Assembly (NCBI GenBank): GCA_949825065.1
Contig: OX463839.1
Span: 24,686,212-24,750,211 of the forward strand
Direction: 5' to 3'
Length of the DNA: 64,000 bases
Source of the DNA: Odontocerum albicorne
Taxonomy: Eukaryota > Arthropoda > Insecta > Trichoptera > Odontoceridae
Part shown: piece after piece, positions 1 to 11,048 of the stretch
Layout: the number at the start of each line of letters is the position of its first letter
Position numbering within the stretch: the first letter of the stretch is position 1
Made by a program: the position numbers and the translations under genes
The notes under the pieces: model-generated
Told to the model about the DNA's origin: nothing
Database searches by the model: none
What the model saw: only the letters and a program-made list of their open reading frames with translations

Positions 1-298
1 ATGTCTGCTTCATACCTTATAACTCGCTCCAATTCTATGTACATTATTTAATTTACAAAATACGACGTGACACTTTATGTTTACGATTGCGTAAACTCCA
101 AAATAAGACATTTTATTTTCACATCCGTTTTTTTTTTTCACTTTTATCCGTAAGTCAAAAAGGAAATGAATTTTATTCATGCAATGTGTAACAACGCTAT
201 AGGCAGTAATGTTGTTTTGTCTTAATTTGAAAATAAATAAAGCATACAATACAAATGTGTATATACGAATTCAATAAAAACATGGAAAGGTTTGATGT

Positions 299-385
299 AT
301 CGTGGCTTAGTCGGAAACAAATCGATTTAGAACCCATAGATTTCAGGTTTGATTCCTGATGGGTCCAAACTGATTTTACTATTTA
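299..385 (+). mobile_element. SINE-1 tRNA-like head, truncated
   Basis: Degraded tRNA-derived SINE head. A cgtggcttagtcgg A-box-like stretch is followed about 35 bases later by a B-box-like ggtttgattcc, then the short 'actgattttac' stub that follows the head in other copies. The 3' body is missing. Bases 1-298 before it hold only AT-rich sequence I do not recognise. Confidence 0.55.
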
Positions 386-867
386 GTATTTTATCATCGT
401 GTCAAGTGATTTTGATGTAGAATGTGTAATTAAACAACGCTACATAAATTATGAGTTATTTTTCATTCTCCTTTTCAACTTTTAGGTACCTACACACTAT
501 TATATTTCGTCGTTCAGACCTTAAATTATAAGAGCAAAATTTTAATGTGATCTACTTATAAAAAAAGTATTAACCATCAACTCGGGGGTTTTGTATTCGG
601 TCCAGATAGTGCAAACGACAAAACGTATCAGTCTGGTTTACATTTAGACTTTACATTATATAAAGTAAGTAATAAAGCCGGTATATTATATTGCATACGA
701 TAAATTGTTTGTCACCAAATAACTCAAAACAAAAACTTACAAAAAACAATAAAATAAATATTTCAACAACGTTTATAGTATCACGCGATGTATCTGGTAG
801 TTAAAGCAATTTTGAGAGAGTTATCAAATTAAAGTTTGAGGATTTTAACATTTATAGTATACTGTGA
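386..867. other. AT-rich stretch, nothing recognised
   Basis: No coding-like frame or repeat family seen. Short reading frames here have no protein-like composition. Confidence 0.5.
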
Positions 868-1072
868 ATAAATTCACCTACCTTCCTAGTCATCTATCCC
901 CCGGGGCTTACGGGTTCAATTCCCAATGGAACTCAATTTATTTAAAAGGTGTTAAAGTCCGTTTTTCACTTAAAGTCTCTTTAATATCCTGCTTAGTTCT
1001 AAGAGATTGCCACCAATCAATAAACCCACCAGGTTGTACTGTATACAACTAAAGTTTGATGCAATGTAATAC
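868..1072 (+). mobile_element. SINE-1 copy
   Basis: Nearly full SINE-1. A degraded A box (ttcctagtcatc) and a B box (gggttcaattccc) form the head. The body shows the family landmarks in order: tttcacttaaagtctcttta, aagagattgcca, caataaacccaccaggttg, tactgtatacaac, and the tail tgcaatgtaatac. The reading frame across it is an artefact. Confidence 0.8.
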
Positions 1073-2611
1073 AAATTCATGAATCATAAAAAAATATATG
1101 AAAAAAGTTGAACTTTTGAATTGTTGTTAGTATTGCTTTAAAATTAATTTTAACTATTAAATTTCACCCATTATGTGAAATTATAGGAAAAAGAGCAAGA
1201 TTAGCGAAATTATGGCATTGGCTTTTAAAAATCTACAATTGAAGAGGGTTGAAAATCTAAGAATTTTTCAGGATGGCGGAAATCCGGTTCTTAATTGTTG
1301 TTAATGTGAAAAGAGTTTGTGGGCTACGATAGACGCCTATTCCCGAAGACAGGCATGACACCGTGACAAGAAGAATATTGTTTGCCTAAAATATGTCGTT
1401 TGAAAGATGGGTGCAAAAAATGTATCTTAGAATTTCATTCGAAAATAAAATGGTGATAAATGGGATTGAACCAAAAACCATATTTTTTGCTATGTTTTCT
1501 CAGTGTGTAATCGTTTGAAATACAGTCTCTTCAAACTATCATTTCTTATCGTAATCTCACCCATTGGAAAATCTGTCAAACCCAACTTAAAGTTGATATT
1601 TTTCTGATATATTGTATTTTACTGGAAAGATTTTCTGGCGTTTAATACTCGTAGAAGCAGAATTCAAACGATGTTTTATTTCAAAATACTCGGAGAACTT
1701 GAGTGAATTAAATAAATATACTATAATTACCATAAAATAAGATTTACTTTAAAAACATTCCTAATCAAAAATTTATTTCGAGTTCCTTTTTGGAGTTCTT
1801 CATTACGCAAACTTTTCAGACAACCTGAGTTTTATATTTATGCATCATACTTTTAGATTTTATTAAAAAATAATTTCGAGATTTATTTATTTTTAAACTA
1901 CTACAAGGATGATAAAATAAACAAATAAATACAGAATTTGAAAAATATAGCGATTAAATTATGGTGTAACGAACTCAGGTTTGGGATATTTCTTCTGTTA
2001 TATATTTTTTAATATGGAACTTATGCAGACGGTGATGAAGTGGTACGTATTTTGTGTGTTGGTTTATTGGACCGAAATATGGCCCAGTTTCATTTTTATT
2101 TAAGGCATCTTTAATACAATTCTGGGTGATAGGAAAATATTGTCGCATAGCAAAAATCCCGTCAAGTTATATTTTATACCTACGACGAAAGTGTAATACA
2201 ATACAATGAAAAATATATTCATGGTATAACAATACATAAATGTTTAATACATATCATTTTCTTTATCAGCTTTAAAAAGTCGATGTAGTGCAAAGGGGGA
2301 ATTGCGAGTATTTTTCCAAAAATTCATGTTACCCCAGGGAAGGGGCGGGCAGAGAGTGAAAAGGATCGTTAACATAAACACAATTCGGTGTTGATGCGCG
2401 ATAAAGCAGTTGAAGGAAGCGCGGAGAATGGACGGGAAGCAGGATAATACTTCCAACTTCTTGATAAACTCAACCGAGGGTTAGACACAGAAGCGGGCTT
2501 CAATACCACAATATGTGAGGAATAAATAGCTGGAGAATTTTTTCTCACTTTCCTTAAAATAAACATAGAACTAATGAATAAACTTATGTTTTTTCAATGA
2601 AATTTCATGTA
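1073..2611. other. AT-rich stretch with one SINE-1 tail remnant
   Basis: Mostly unrecognised AT-rich DNA. Around 2155-2210 there is an isolated SINE-1 3' end (cgacgaaagtgtaatacaat). Two overlapping minus-strand frames at 2244-2566 have no recognisable protein features. Confidence 0.5.
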
Positions 2612-3949
2612 TTAGGTGTTAACATAAGGTGTGTCCATTTTTTTCCAAATTTAAAAATGACCACCAAAAGTAAAACAAAATGGTAGATATTATACGTCAT
2701 TCGAAAGAAAATTTTTGGTTTACAAGATATTGTGTTTGCTTTTACGTTCCATATATTATTTTATTTGATTACAAGCCTTCAAAATGGAATGTCAAGTAAA
2801 CGAAAGTGAGCAATTTCGACACCTCCTTCTGTTCGCGTTCAATCGAGGGAATAAAACTGCCAAAGCTGCTCGCGATATTTGCGAAGTGTACGGTGAAGAT
2901 GCTATGAATGAAAGGACAGCTCGTCGATGGTTTTTGCGTTTCAAATACAGTAATTTCGACCTAAAAGACATGGAGCGTTCCGGACGACCAGTGGACTTCG
3001 ATGAGGACCGCTTAAACCATATTATTCATGAAGATCCCCTTCAAACCACCGTAGAATTGGCAGAGCAGATGAATTGTAGTCGTATGACTGTATACCGCCA
3101 TCTTAAATCAATGGGAAAAGTCCAGAAGTTCGGCGCTTGGGTTCCACGTGTTTTGAGTGAAAACAACAAAAATCAACGTTCGAAAATTTCTGCTGGTTTG
3201 CCCGCGTGTCATCGAGCTACGCATGGACACAAGCAAAGGTTCCTTTACCGCATCATTACTGGTGATGAAAAATGGTGTGTTTATGTGAACATGAAGAAAC
3301 GGAAAGAATGGGTGAGTTATGGTCAACAAGCAACGCCCAGAGTGAAACAAGGTTTGCATCCGCGCAAGACGATGATTTGCATCTGGTGGGATTGGCAAGG
3401 CGTCACCCACTACGAGATACTTGAACGCAATCATACAGTCAACGCGGAGCTATACATTCTGTAAATGCAGTGGCTCAACACTGCAATTCAACAAAAAAAG
3501 CCGGATCGGCAATATGGCGTTATTCTGCAACACGATAACGCCCGCCCTCATATCGCCATTATTACGAAAAATGCCATTCAAACGCTTGGTTGGGAAGTCC
3601 TGGCGCACCCTCCATATTCTCCAGACCTCGCACCGTCGGTTTTCCACCTTTTCCGGTCACTTTCGAACAATTTGCGCGGCGTTTCCTTCAATAATGAGGT
3701 CGAATTGCGGACATGGTTAAACAAATTTCTCGACTCAAGACCGGATGGTTTTTATCGTACAGGCATTGAAAAACTTATTGAACGTTGGCAACAAGTTGTA
3801 AATAATGAAGGAGAATACATTATTGACTAATTTGTTGTAAAATAATGAAGGAGAACACATTATTGACTAATTTGTTGTAATTTTTTTTTGTTGTGTCCTC
3901 TTGTTCTCTTCATTTGGAAAAAACGGACACAACTTATGTTAACACCCAA
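2612..3949 (+). mobile_element. mariner element 1, full length with TIRs
   Basis: A complete Tc1/mariner-superfamily DNA transposon of 1338 bp. The left end reads ttaggtgttaacataaggtg and the right end, read inward on the other strand, ttgggtgttaacataagttg. The ~35-bp inverted repeats match at nearly every position and end in the same tcca. A TA dinucleotide flanks each end (2610-2611 and 3950-3951), as expected for the target duplication. It carries one transposase gene (2784-3830). Just after the gene, a ~39-bp stretch including the end of the coding sequence is tandemly duplicated (3795-3878). The ends are well preserved, so it could in principle be mobilised in trans, but its own transposase is broken. 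Confidence 0.93.
2784..3830 (+). pseudogene. mariner transposase, one stop and one lost catalytic Asp
   Basis: Mariner transposase, which would cut and reinsert the flanking element at TA sites. About 348 codons, the normal length. The N-terminal half holds paired helix-turn-helix regions (residues ~10-50 and ~85-120) around a GRP linker (RSGRP), then the WVPRVL motif. The DDE/D domain has the first Asp in TGDEKW, the second in HDNARPH, and the PPYSPDLAPS box. Two defects: a TAA at 3462-3464 interrupts an otherwise continuous frame, one base from a CAA Gln codon that fits the usual family residue; and the third D34D Asp is Val (GTT at 3639-3641, within PSVFHLF). Either alone should inactivate it. 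Start chosen at ATG 2784, ~170 bp inside the left TIR, giving a family-typical N-terminus. Confidence 0.92.
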
Positions 3950-4774
3950 TAGTTTTTTAATCTGATTGTTCACCTATTTGTTGCTACTTTTCTTATTGTT
4001 ATTTTTGTTCCAATAAGCTTTTAAAAACTTATTTTACGTTCATTTACTTTTCTTCGTCAACTCTTGTGGCTGCACCTCTTATGAATTCTTGTTTGCGGCT
4101 TCATTCCTCCAATCGATAATAATTTATTTAAAACACAGTTTCAAAATATGAAATGAGTCTAAGACTACATCAACTATAAAATGAAAATAACTAGAAAAAA
4201 ATAAAGCGAGTAATAATAAATATAGTAACATATTTCTCTACCTTATTTTTATTTAAATAAACCATTCCAAAACTATCACTATCATCCTCGCATTTTCCCT
4301 TTTCTTTGGGGTCTGTGTGGCGAGTTACATTTCTCCATCGTGTTCTAATACCATATACTCGAATAGTAAAAAGTTTGAAAAATATGCCTTTTATTATTTA
4401 AAATTTCAAATAAGTTTTGTTCTTCATTAAATCATTCCGCCCCTGACTTCAGCATCCCCCTTTGTACGAGCATATTCCTGCGCACACAGGTACTCGCTTC
4501 CTCTGAATATCATCATATAAACAGACAAACTCCAAGGGTAAAGATATTGAAAGTTTCTCTTGCATACACGCAGCTTTCTTTGAGCTCTGCACTTGTTTAA
4601 AAATCACTTTAGAGGTTAACACATATTTCTACTATATTATTTTTGGCCGACAATTTATTACACTTTTTTACAGTGCATGGGAAGAAACTGAAGAAACAAT
4701 TTCGAATTTAATGAAAAGTCGATATTTCCGACGATCATTAATTAAAAATACTTTACGAATGCTTGCATTGTAAC
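3950..4774. other. AT-rich stretch, nothing recognised
   Basis: No gene or repeat recognised. A slightly less AT-rich patch near 4430-4510 has no coding-like frame. Confidence 0.45.
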
Positions 4775-6182
4775 AAATTTTTAGCGTGAAAATGCACATC
4801 AGAATAAATAATAACGTTATTAAGGATGAATATTAACTAAAACTGATGTTGAATGTATGATAAAAAATAGTAATTGGAGATGATTTGAGCATACAGAAGA
4901 ATGTGATATGCGACTAAGTAGTTGGAGATGATTTGAACATACAAAAGAATGTGATATGCGACTAAGTAGTTGGAGATGATTTGAACATACAGAAGAATAT
5001 GATATGCGACTAAGTAGTTGGAGATGATTTGAACATACAGAAGAATGTGATATGCAACTAAGTAGTTGGAGATGATTTGAACATACAGAAGAATGTGATA
5101 TGCGACTAAGTAGTTGGAGATGATTTGAACATACAGAAGAATGTGATATGCGACTAAGTAGTTGGAGATGATTTGAACATACAGAAGAATATGATATGCG
5201 ACTAAGTAGTTGGGGATGATTTGAACATACAGAAGAATATGATATGCGACTAAGTAGTTGGAGATGATTTGAACATACAGAAGAATGTGATATGCGACTA
5301 AGTAGTTGGAGATGATTTGAACATACAGAAGAATGTGATATGCGACTAAGTAGTTGGAGATGATTTGAACATACAGAAGAATATGATATGCGACTAAGTA
5401 GTTGGAGATGATTTGAAAATACAGAAGAATGTGATATGCGACTAAGTAGTTGGAGATGATTTGAACATACAGAAGAATATGATATGCGACTAAGTAGTTG
5501 GAGATGATTTGAACATACAGAAGAATGTGATATGCGACTAAGTAGTTGGAGATGATTTGAACATACAGAAGAATATGATATGCGACTAAGTAGTTGGAGA
5601 TGATTTGAACATACAGAAGAATATGATATGCGACTAAGTAGTTGGAGATGATTTGAACATACAGAAGAATGTGATATGCGACTAAGTAGTTGGAGATGAT
5701 TTGAACATACAGAAGAATGTGATATGCGACTAAGTAGTTGGAGATGATTTGAACATACAGAAGAATATGATATGCGACTAAGTAGTTGGAGATGATTTGA
5801 AAATACAGAAGAATGTGATATGCGACTAAGTAGTTGGAGATGATTTGAACATACAGAAGAATGTGATATGCGACTAAGTAGTTGGAGATGATTTGAACAT
5901 ACAGAAGAATGTGATATGCGACTAAGAAAAATAAATTGCGAAAATGAGTGATAGACGTTGTATAAGAATACCAATAAAAGTGTTAGCGAACCAAGCGAAA
6001 GGAATTCTGATCAAAGGAATGTAATAAGAATAGGTAAGAAATTGTATACAGTGAGAAATATCAAAATTTTGAAAAAAAGGAAATGTTAAAAATCAATATT
6101 ATTGAAAAAGCTATATGAGGTGAGGAGACGAAACAGTATGTCGTCTTTGCGACCTGACAGGAAGACGGCGTGATGGTATATT
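4775..6182 (+). mobile_element. LINE-A fragment enclosing a minisatellite
   Basis: A degraded copy of the LINE-A 3' region, split by the 48-bp array. The left flank (4790-4880) follows other copies: atgcacatcagaataaataa, then attaaggatgaat, then aaaactgatgttgaatgtatg, matching the segment that encodes MYDRIRNEVIRDECELKADVLSK elsewhere. The right flank (5926-6182) also follows the family: attgcgaaaatgagtgatag, then a stretch like the GRPRKVW..QV region, then the 3' end ggcgtgatggtat. The array therefore lies inside one LINE copy, exactly where the TLRWFGHVERMNEERL codons belong. Confidence 0.8.
4872..5927. repeat. 48-bp minisatellite, 22 copies
   Basis: Twenty-two head-to-tail units with an exact 48-bp period; the phrase ttggagatgattt recurs every 48 bases from 4874 to 5882. 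Units are almost identical, differing mainly at one G/A site (gaatgtgat or gaatatgat) and rare private changes (gaaaata in units 12 and 20, tggggat in unit 8). Because 48 is a multiple of three and the unit lacks a stop in one frame, the minus strand stays open for 384 codons as a 16-residue repeat. This is a by-product of the period, not evidence for a protein. The unit resembles a LINE-A segment (see findings). Confidence 0.97.
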
Positions 6183-7409
6183 TTATTTTGTTTATTTTTA
6201 TATTATTTTGATACAATGTTGAAATGATTTAAATGGTACAAAATATAAAAAAAAAAAAACAAATATAATTGAACAGACATGTAAGCAGTGTTTTACAATT
6301 GAAAAAAAACAATACGAGACGAACCGTGCCAAATAACAAAACAAACCCATACAATTTAATAAATTCATCCCGACAAGAACAACTTCTTCATTTAACTATT
6401 GTAATTTGTTAAAGTCACTGGAATATCCATGCAATGCCCATATTGATTGACCTATTTGTGCAGTCTTGTTATTAAATAGTTGTAAAAAATTATTTGTTGT
6501 TTGTGTATATACTAGTATTTCTAAAAAAACGATGATTTATGTATAAAATCAGTCAATTTATGAATAATTAAGTAGTATTAATTGTTCATAATCTTAAACT
6601 AATCTTCATAATTTCTTAAACATTCAAATTTTTAAATACATTATGGTGTTGACATCGTGAAACTACCAGAAGAGTGATTAAATTTGTTTGTAGGAAATAT
6701 CAGAGAACGCGGAAAGGACAAACCGCGAAAACAATAGAAGTAAATTGTTGGAGAAATTTTACCCAAGGAAAATGTAAGAAGTATGAGAAACCAAAGAGCA
6801 TGTTTGACGACGTGTGTTAATGAATACGAGGCAAAAACTACGAGTATAATCGTAGATAAATAGGTGTAGATATACATTTTTCGGGTAGGTAATAATGTAT
6901 AGAAATGGGCTAATATAAAAACCCTCAGGAGTAACTTTCTTTTTTCGATTTTCGATTTTCTCTCCATATTTCTTACTCGCAAAACAACAACTAAGCTCAG
7001 GATTACAACTAAAGAAGGAGTATTCAAATTCAAACCGAGAGTCGAAAATTAATTCGTAGTTATAAGTAAACCATTTCAATTTAATATGATGAATAAGATC
7101 TATATAATCTTCTTAACGGCTTAAAAACAGACACGTTCCATAATTTTGTAGCTCAACGATAAAATGTGTCTTCATGTTTTTATTTATTTCACTTAAATAT
7201 ATTTAAATACATTAAAAAAAATGTAATGTGTAGTGAACATGTAAACGAGTAGGGCCTGTTGGTTTATACTATTTTTTTCTCTTTCTTACTTTTCATCAAG
7301 TTTTATTTATTATTTTTCTAATTCATAATAACTTTAAATCGTTATTTTTTTGGTTAATAATATTTTTAAGTGTATGTATTTATATATTGTTTATAGTTAT
7401 TAAAGACAT
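6183..7409. other. AT-rich stretch, nothing recognised
   Basis: Homopolymer-rich, AT-rich DNA. Overlapping minus-strand frames at 6641-7079 have low-complexity hydrophobic translations and no motif I recognise. Confidence 0.45.
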
Positions 7410-7580
7410 TGTAATTTGTTTTTATAAAACACTGTTTATTCCACTTTTTGTAACGGTATAACCCTACCGGTTTCAAGGCTTTCACCTCAATATCAGATGA
7501 TGAAGTGAAAACTTTGAAACCGGTAGGGTTATACCGTTACAAAAAGTGGAATAAACAGTGTTTAATAAAAACAAATTACA
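7410..7580. repeat. Long near-perfect palindrome (76-bp arms)
   Basis: Left arm 7410-7485 and right arm 7505-7580 are reverse complements at about 73 of 76 positions, separated by a 19-base loop (7486-7504). Arms contain aaccggtagggttataccg-type sequence in opposite orientations. Flanks are AT-rich. It would fold into a very stable hairpin if transcribed or single-stranded. It could be a fold-back MITE or two element ends joined head to head; I see no coding sequence and no clear target duplication. Confidence 0.93.
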
Positions 7581-8771
7581 GTGTATGTATTTACTTTTTT
7601 CAAGTGTACTGTGCTGCGTTTTTTCAAGTGTACTGAACAAAAGAAAATATAAATATTCTCGTCATTAATACCACGCTCACATACCAGATCCTCAACAGCA
7701 AAACATGTTGATATCGTTAACTTCAGTTAATAATCAAATACGTTTTCAGAATGACAATTCTCTTGATTATAATTATTAAAGAATACATAATTGTTTTACG
7801 CAGTTTGGAGCTCGAGTCGGAGGATCCCATAGTTTTGCTTCGTATTTTATTTTGTTAATTTAGTACCGATAAACATTTAATGTGAGATTCGAAATTTTCA
7901 AAGTTGATGTTAGAAATGAAACAAATAAGTTTATGGTAAAGGTTTCCGAATCTCGAGTTGAACCGTTGAGGAGACACTGTTGTCCTCTAATTATTTTAAT
8001 TAGTTAGGAATTATTACGTAATGTGCATTACGTTTTCGAATGTGTAGTATAATTGCAATAAGTAGCGCACGCAGAATGTATGACTGCTGAAGACGGGGTG
8101 GGCGATACACCTGAAACGTCAAGTTATCTACTCGAAATCATAATTTCTCAAAACTTTTTTTTCTAATTAAGTAAAGCGTGACTCTTAAAACAAGATACGA
8201 TTATATCTTATATTCTTACAAAAATGAATCTTCTTAACTGCGTATTTCGTCAAAAAAAATAACATGCAACAGTTGTTAACTAATCAAATATCTAGCAATT
8301 TCAATATGTCTCTTACCAAGTCTCACAAGGATTACCTTCACACATTCGCATAAATATTGCTATTTTACCATGCCGTGCATTGAATAAATAAATAACAGTT
8401 TTCCCAATTTGGATACAACGACATGGTGAATACGTATAATAGTTTTATTTATGATAAAACCAATTTTTTGTACGATTAGCCTTTTGATCCGTAATGAGGC
8501 GAACAATAACTCAATGAGAACCTTATATGCAAGTACATAAATATATTAGTTATTCAATAGTAAATGTTTTTTATTAAGTATTATCTTATTTCATTAAACT
8601 TATGCATCGTGTTTGCTGATTTTAAATCTCACGTTATAAACTTTAGTTGTCAGATGTCGGTTCACAAACTCAAATCAAAGCCTCAAATTAGAAATATATT
8701 GAGTTGCATTCCCACATCTGAGAATGAATGTTGAGAGATCTTAAGTCATGATAGAAAAGTATGAAAGAAAA
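7581..8771. other. Mostly unrecognised; possible SINE-2 and element-end remnants
   Basis: Around 7945-7985 a short stretch (gttgaaccgttgaggagaca) may be a remnant of the SINE-2 body on the minus strand. Around 8083-8125 a 'tgctgaagac...cacctgaaacgtc' motif resembles repeats common at ends of invertebrate retroelements, but I cannot assign it. The rest is anonymous. Confidence 0.35.
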
Positions 8772-9245
8772 GGATAGAGTTCTGTCAGATGACGGAAGAG
8801 TTATGAAATATATCAAACGGCGTATAGCGATAGGAAACAAAGTAAATGGGGCATGAAAACATTTTAACACAAACCGGACAGTACTCGTATGTATGGAAGT
8901 GAAACGTTGAGGTTGAAAAAGACTGAAAGGTGTCTAAGAAATGTTGTAGAAATGCTTGCACTTGCAAAATATGTGTGACAAGATAAGAAATAAAGTAATT
9001 AGGGATAAATGTGAACTTAAGGCTGATGTGTTGAGTAAGACGAAAAAGAGCACTACGAGATGGTTTGAGCAAGTGAAACGAATGAATAAAGAAAGACTAA
9101 AATAACAAATATACAATGGAATGCGTAGTAAAGGAATACCAAGAAAAATATGATTGGATTTAGTGAATGATATTTTGAAAGAAAGAAATGTAACAAGTAA
9201 GAGACATTGTAGGAACTATATGAGAAGACCGTGGAATCAGCAATG
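8772..9245 (+). mobile_element. LINE-A 3' fragment
   Basis: C-terminal end of a non-LTR reverse transcriptase ORF, degraded. Frames give SDDGRVMKYIKRRIAIGNKVNGA near 8780-8855, then after a deletion IRNKVIRDKCELKADVLSK and TRWFEQVKRMNKERL near 8980-9095. Stops and frameshifts abound. The deletion, relative to other copies, falls at 8880-8890, where the octamer TACTCGTA sits at the junction. Confidence 0.8.
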
Positions 9246-10962
9246 CGAAAGAAGACTTCAGCTGGACTGAGAGACTGTTCTCGAGAGATACCGGAACGTT
9301 CTCGCCTGCACAAGTACCGTAGTACCGCTGCAAATACGAATTTACTTGACGGCTATGGGCGAAGTGATGAAGAATAAATGTTTAGACATTTGGGTATCAT
9401 TGTTTTAATTAGGATTTTTGATTGGTGACCTAGGCTTGTGATAAATTGTTCGGACGCCATCTGATAAAGGAGACTGGACGTATACAGCTGGCCACAGAAA
9501 ATTGTACTAAAAAAGGTTAGTTTATTTAAATTTATCGACATTTGCATTACTTTTAAGAACTTATAATTTTGAAGAAGCAAAGTGATTGTCATACTTGTGC
9601 TATTTCCCATGACGGTGTCATAACATATAGATTGCCAGCAATTCTGTAAAAATATACTAGCCATAACAAACGATTTCCCGGATCACCGGATTTCCGGTGG
9701 GAAATAATGAAGACAGACAGGTAAAACACCTTTTAACGTTCTTCTGACACTGCTGCGTTTTTCTTTTCAGAACATTTAAGCGGATATTCCCTCGTTGCGC
9801 CTCAATTGCATTTCAAGATACTTGATGTTAATAAGTAGATAAGTCATGACTTTCTTACTTCGAAAATAGCTAAAAACTATATTTAGAAAATATATTGAAA
9901 CTTTTTTACAGAGCATGTACCAAAATGTCCCCGTCTTGTAATTATAAGAAAATTAATTTAGACTTAATGAAGTTTGGTACGCACTCGATTTAAAAATTAA
10001 ATAAACTTATTTACAAAACAAATATAACGGTTACAGAAGTTTGAAACTTGATACATTTCATATGTTTTCAAATATTCAGATATTTATGAAATACAAATAA
10101 AACTTCAGATATTATTTTGACAATTTGCGTTACGTTATAAATTGGCCTAAAACTATAATATATTATTTCATGTGTTTGCGAGATCGACAAGGTTGGTAGG
10201 TTTTTACTCCATATTATTAATATATTATTGTGATTTTTACAATCACTAACAATAATACGAAATCAGTATTATTTAACAATTCTTACAGTTAATTAAATAA
10301 AAAAATATATGTAGAGAAAATACAAGTACGAAATATTATACAGAATTAAAAAAAACAGATGACACTGAGATAAATAAAAAATAAAAATGGCGTAGTTCCA
10401 TAGGTGATCGGGAAATCATTGATTGAAGATAATCAACAAATGTAGAAAGAATAAATAAGGCAATTTTTCTCAGAAAAGTTGTAGGGGATATGATAAAAAT
10501 TAAAAGGCCGAAGAAACAGCATCACGATCGAATTTTGCAAGAAAGGAATATCAAAGCAATGTGAAAAGTACATAATCGAAACCAGAAAGAAATACAACGA
10601 TACAAAAATGTGACGATCCGTTTTTCTACCGACCATAAACAAAAATATTATGTGTTCATTTATTTTTTTGAGATCACTCGGTTTCTGCCAAGAATTTTAA
10701 CATATGTGTCTAAGTTTCAAGTCAGTAATGTACAATAACGTGTTTTATTCCCGATTTTACGAGTACTTTCCTCTCCACCGTCCCTTTCTCTGAATATTTT
10801 TCATGAATTTTGTACATTTGAATACTTTTTTTTTGTCTGGTTGACTGGAAGTAATTTACCACCTGACCATTAAGGTCACCAGATTGTTTTACAATGAAGT
10901 ACCAAATAAATTAATAAATATTAGAAAAAATGGATAAAAAAAATACAATATGAAACATATGA
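9246..10962. other. AT-rich stretch, no gene recognised
   Basis: Contains a short imperfect hairpin at 9668-9702 (atttcccgg...ccggtgggaaat). At ~10385-10640 is a purine-rich stretch with a weak look of a decayed retroelement frame. Nothing else is assignable. Confidence 0.4.
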
Positions 10963-11048
10963 GTTTTACATATTTGTAATTAAAACTAAATGCATACTTA
11001 ATAAATACATTAAGTAAGCATTTAGTTTTATTTACAAGTATGTAAAAC
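10963..11048. repeat. Palindrome with 39-bp arms
   Basis: Left arm 10963-11001 and right arm 11010-11048 are reverse complements with about three mismatches, separated by an 8-base loop. Both arms contain aaaactaaatg and gttttacat blocks. AT-rich; may be a small fold-back element. Confidence 0.88.

Noticed and set aside
4872..5927. CRISPR array
   Set aside because: Units are contiguous 48-bp copies with no unique spacers, and the genome context is eukaryotic with transposons and SINEs.
4820..5974. A 384-codon minus-strand open frame with a 16-residue repeat (LLSRIS...SNHLQ)
   Set aside because: It is produced by the 48-bp period, a multiple of three without a stop in this frame. The sense of the underlying LINE is the other strand. 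No start context, signal or promoter supports a protein.
7494..7522. Possible hammerhead core in the loop of the large palindrome (gatgatga ... gaaac)
   Set aside because: The invariant C of the CUGANGA box is replaced by A. The match is weak and explained by chance in a short motif.
8083..8125. Possible hammerhead ribozyme core (ctgaaga ... gaaac)
   Set aside because: The two conserved boxes are there, but the intervening bases do not pair in a proper stem II next to the core (first pair mismatched), and I see no closing stem I or III.
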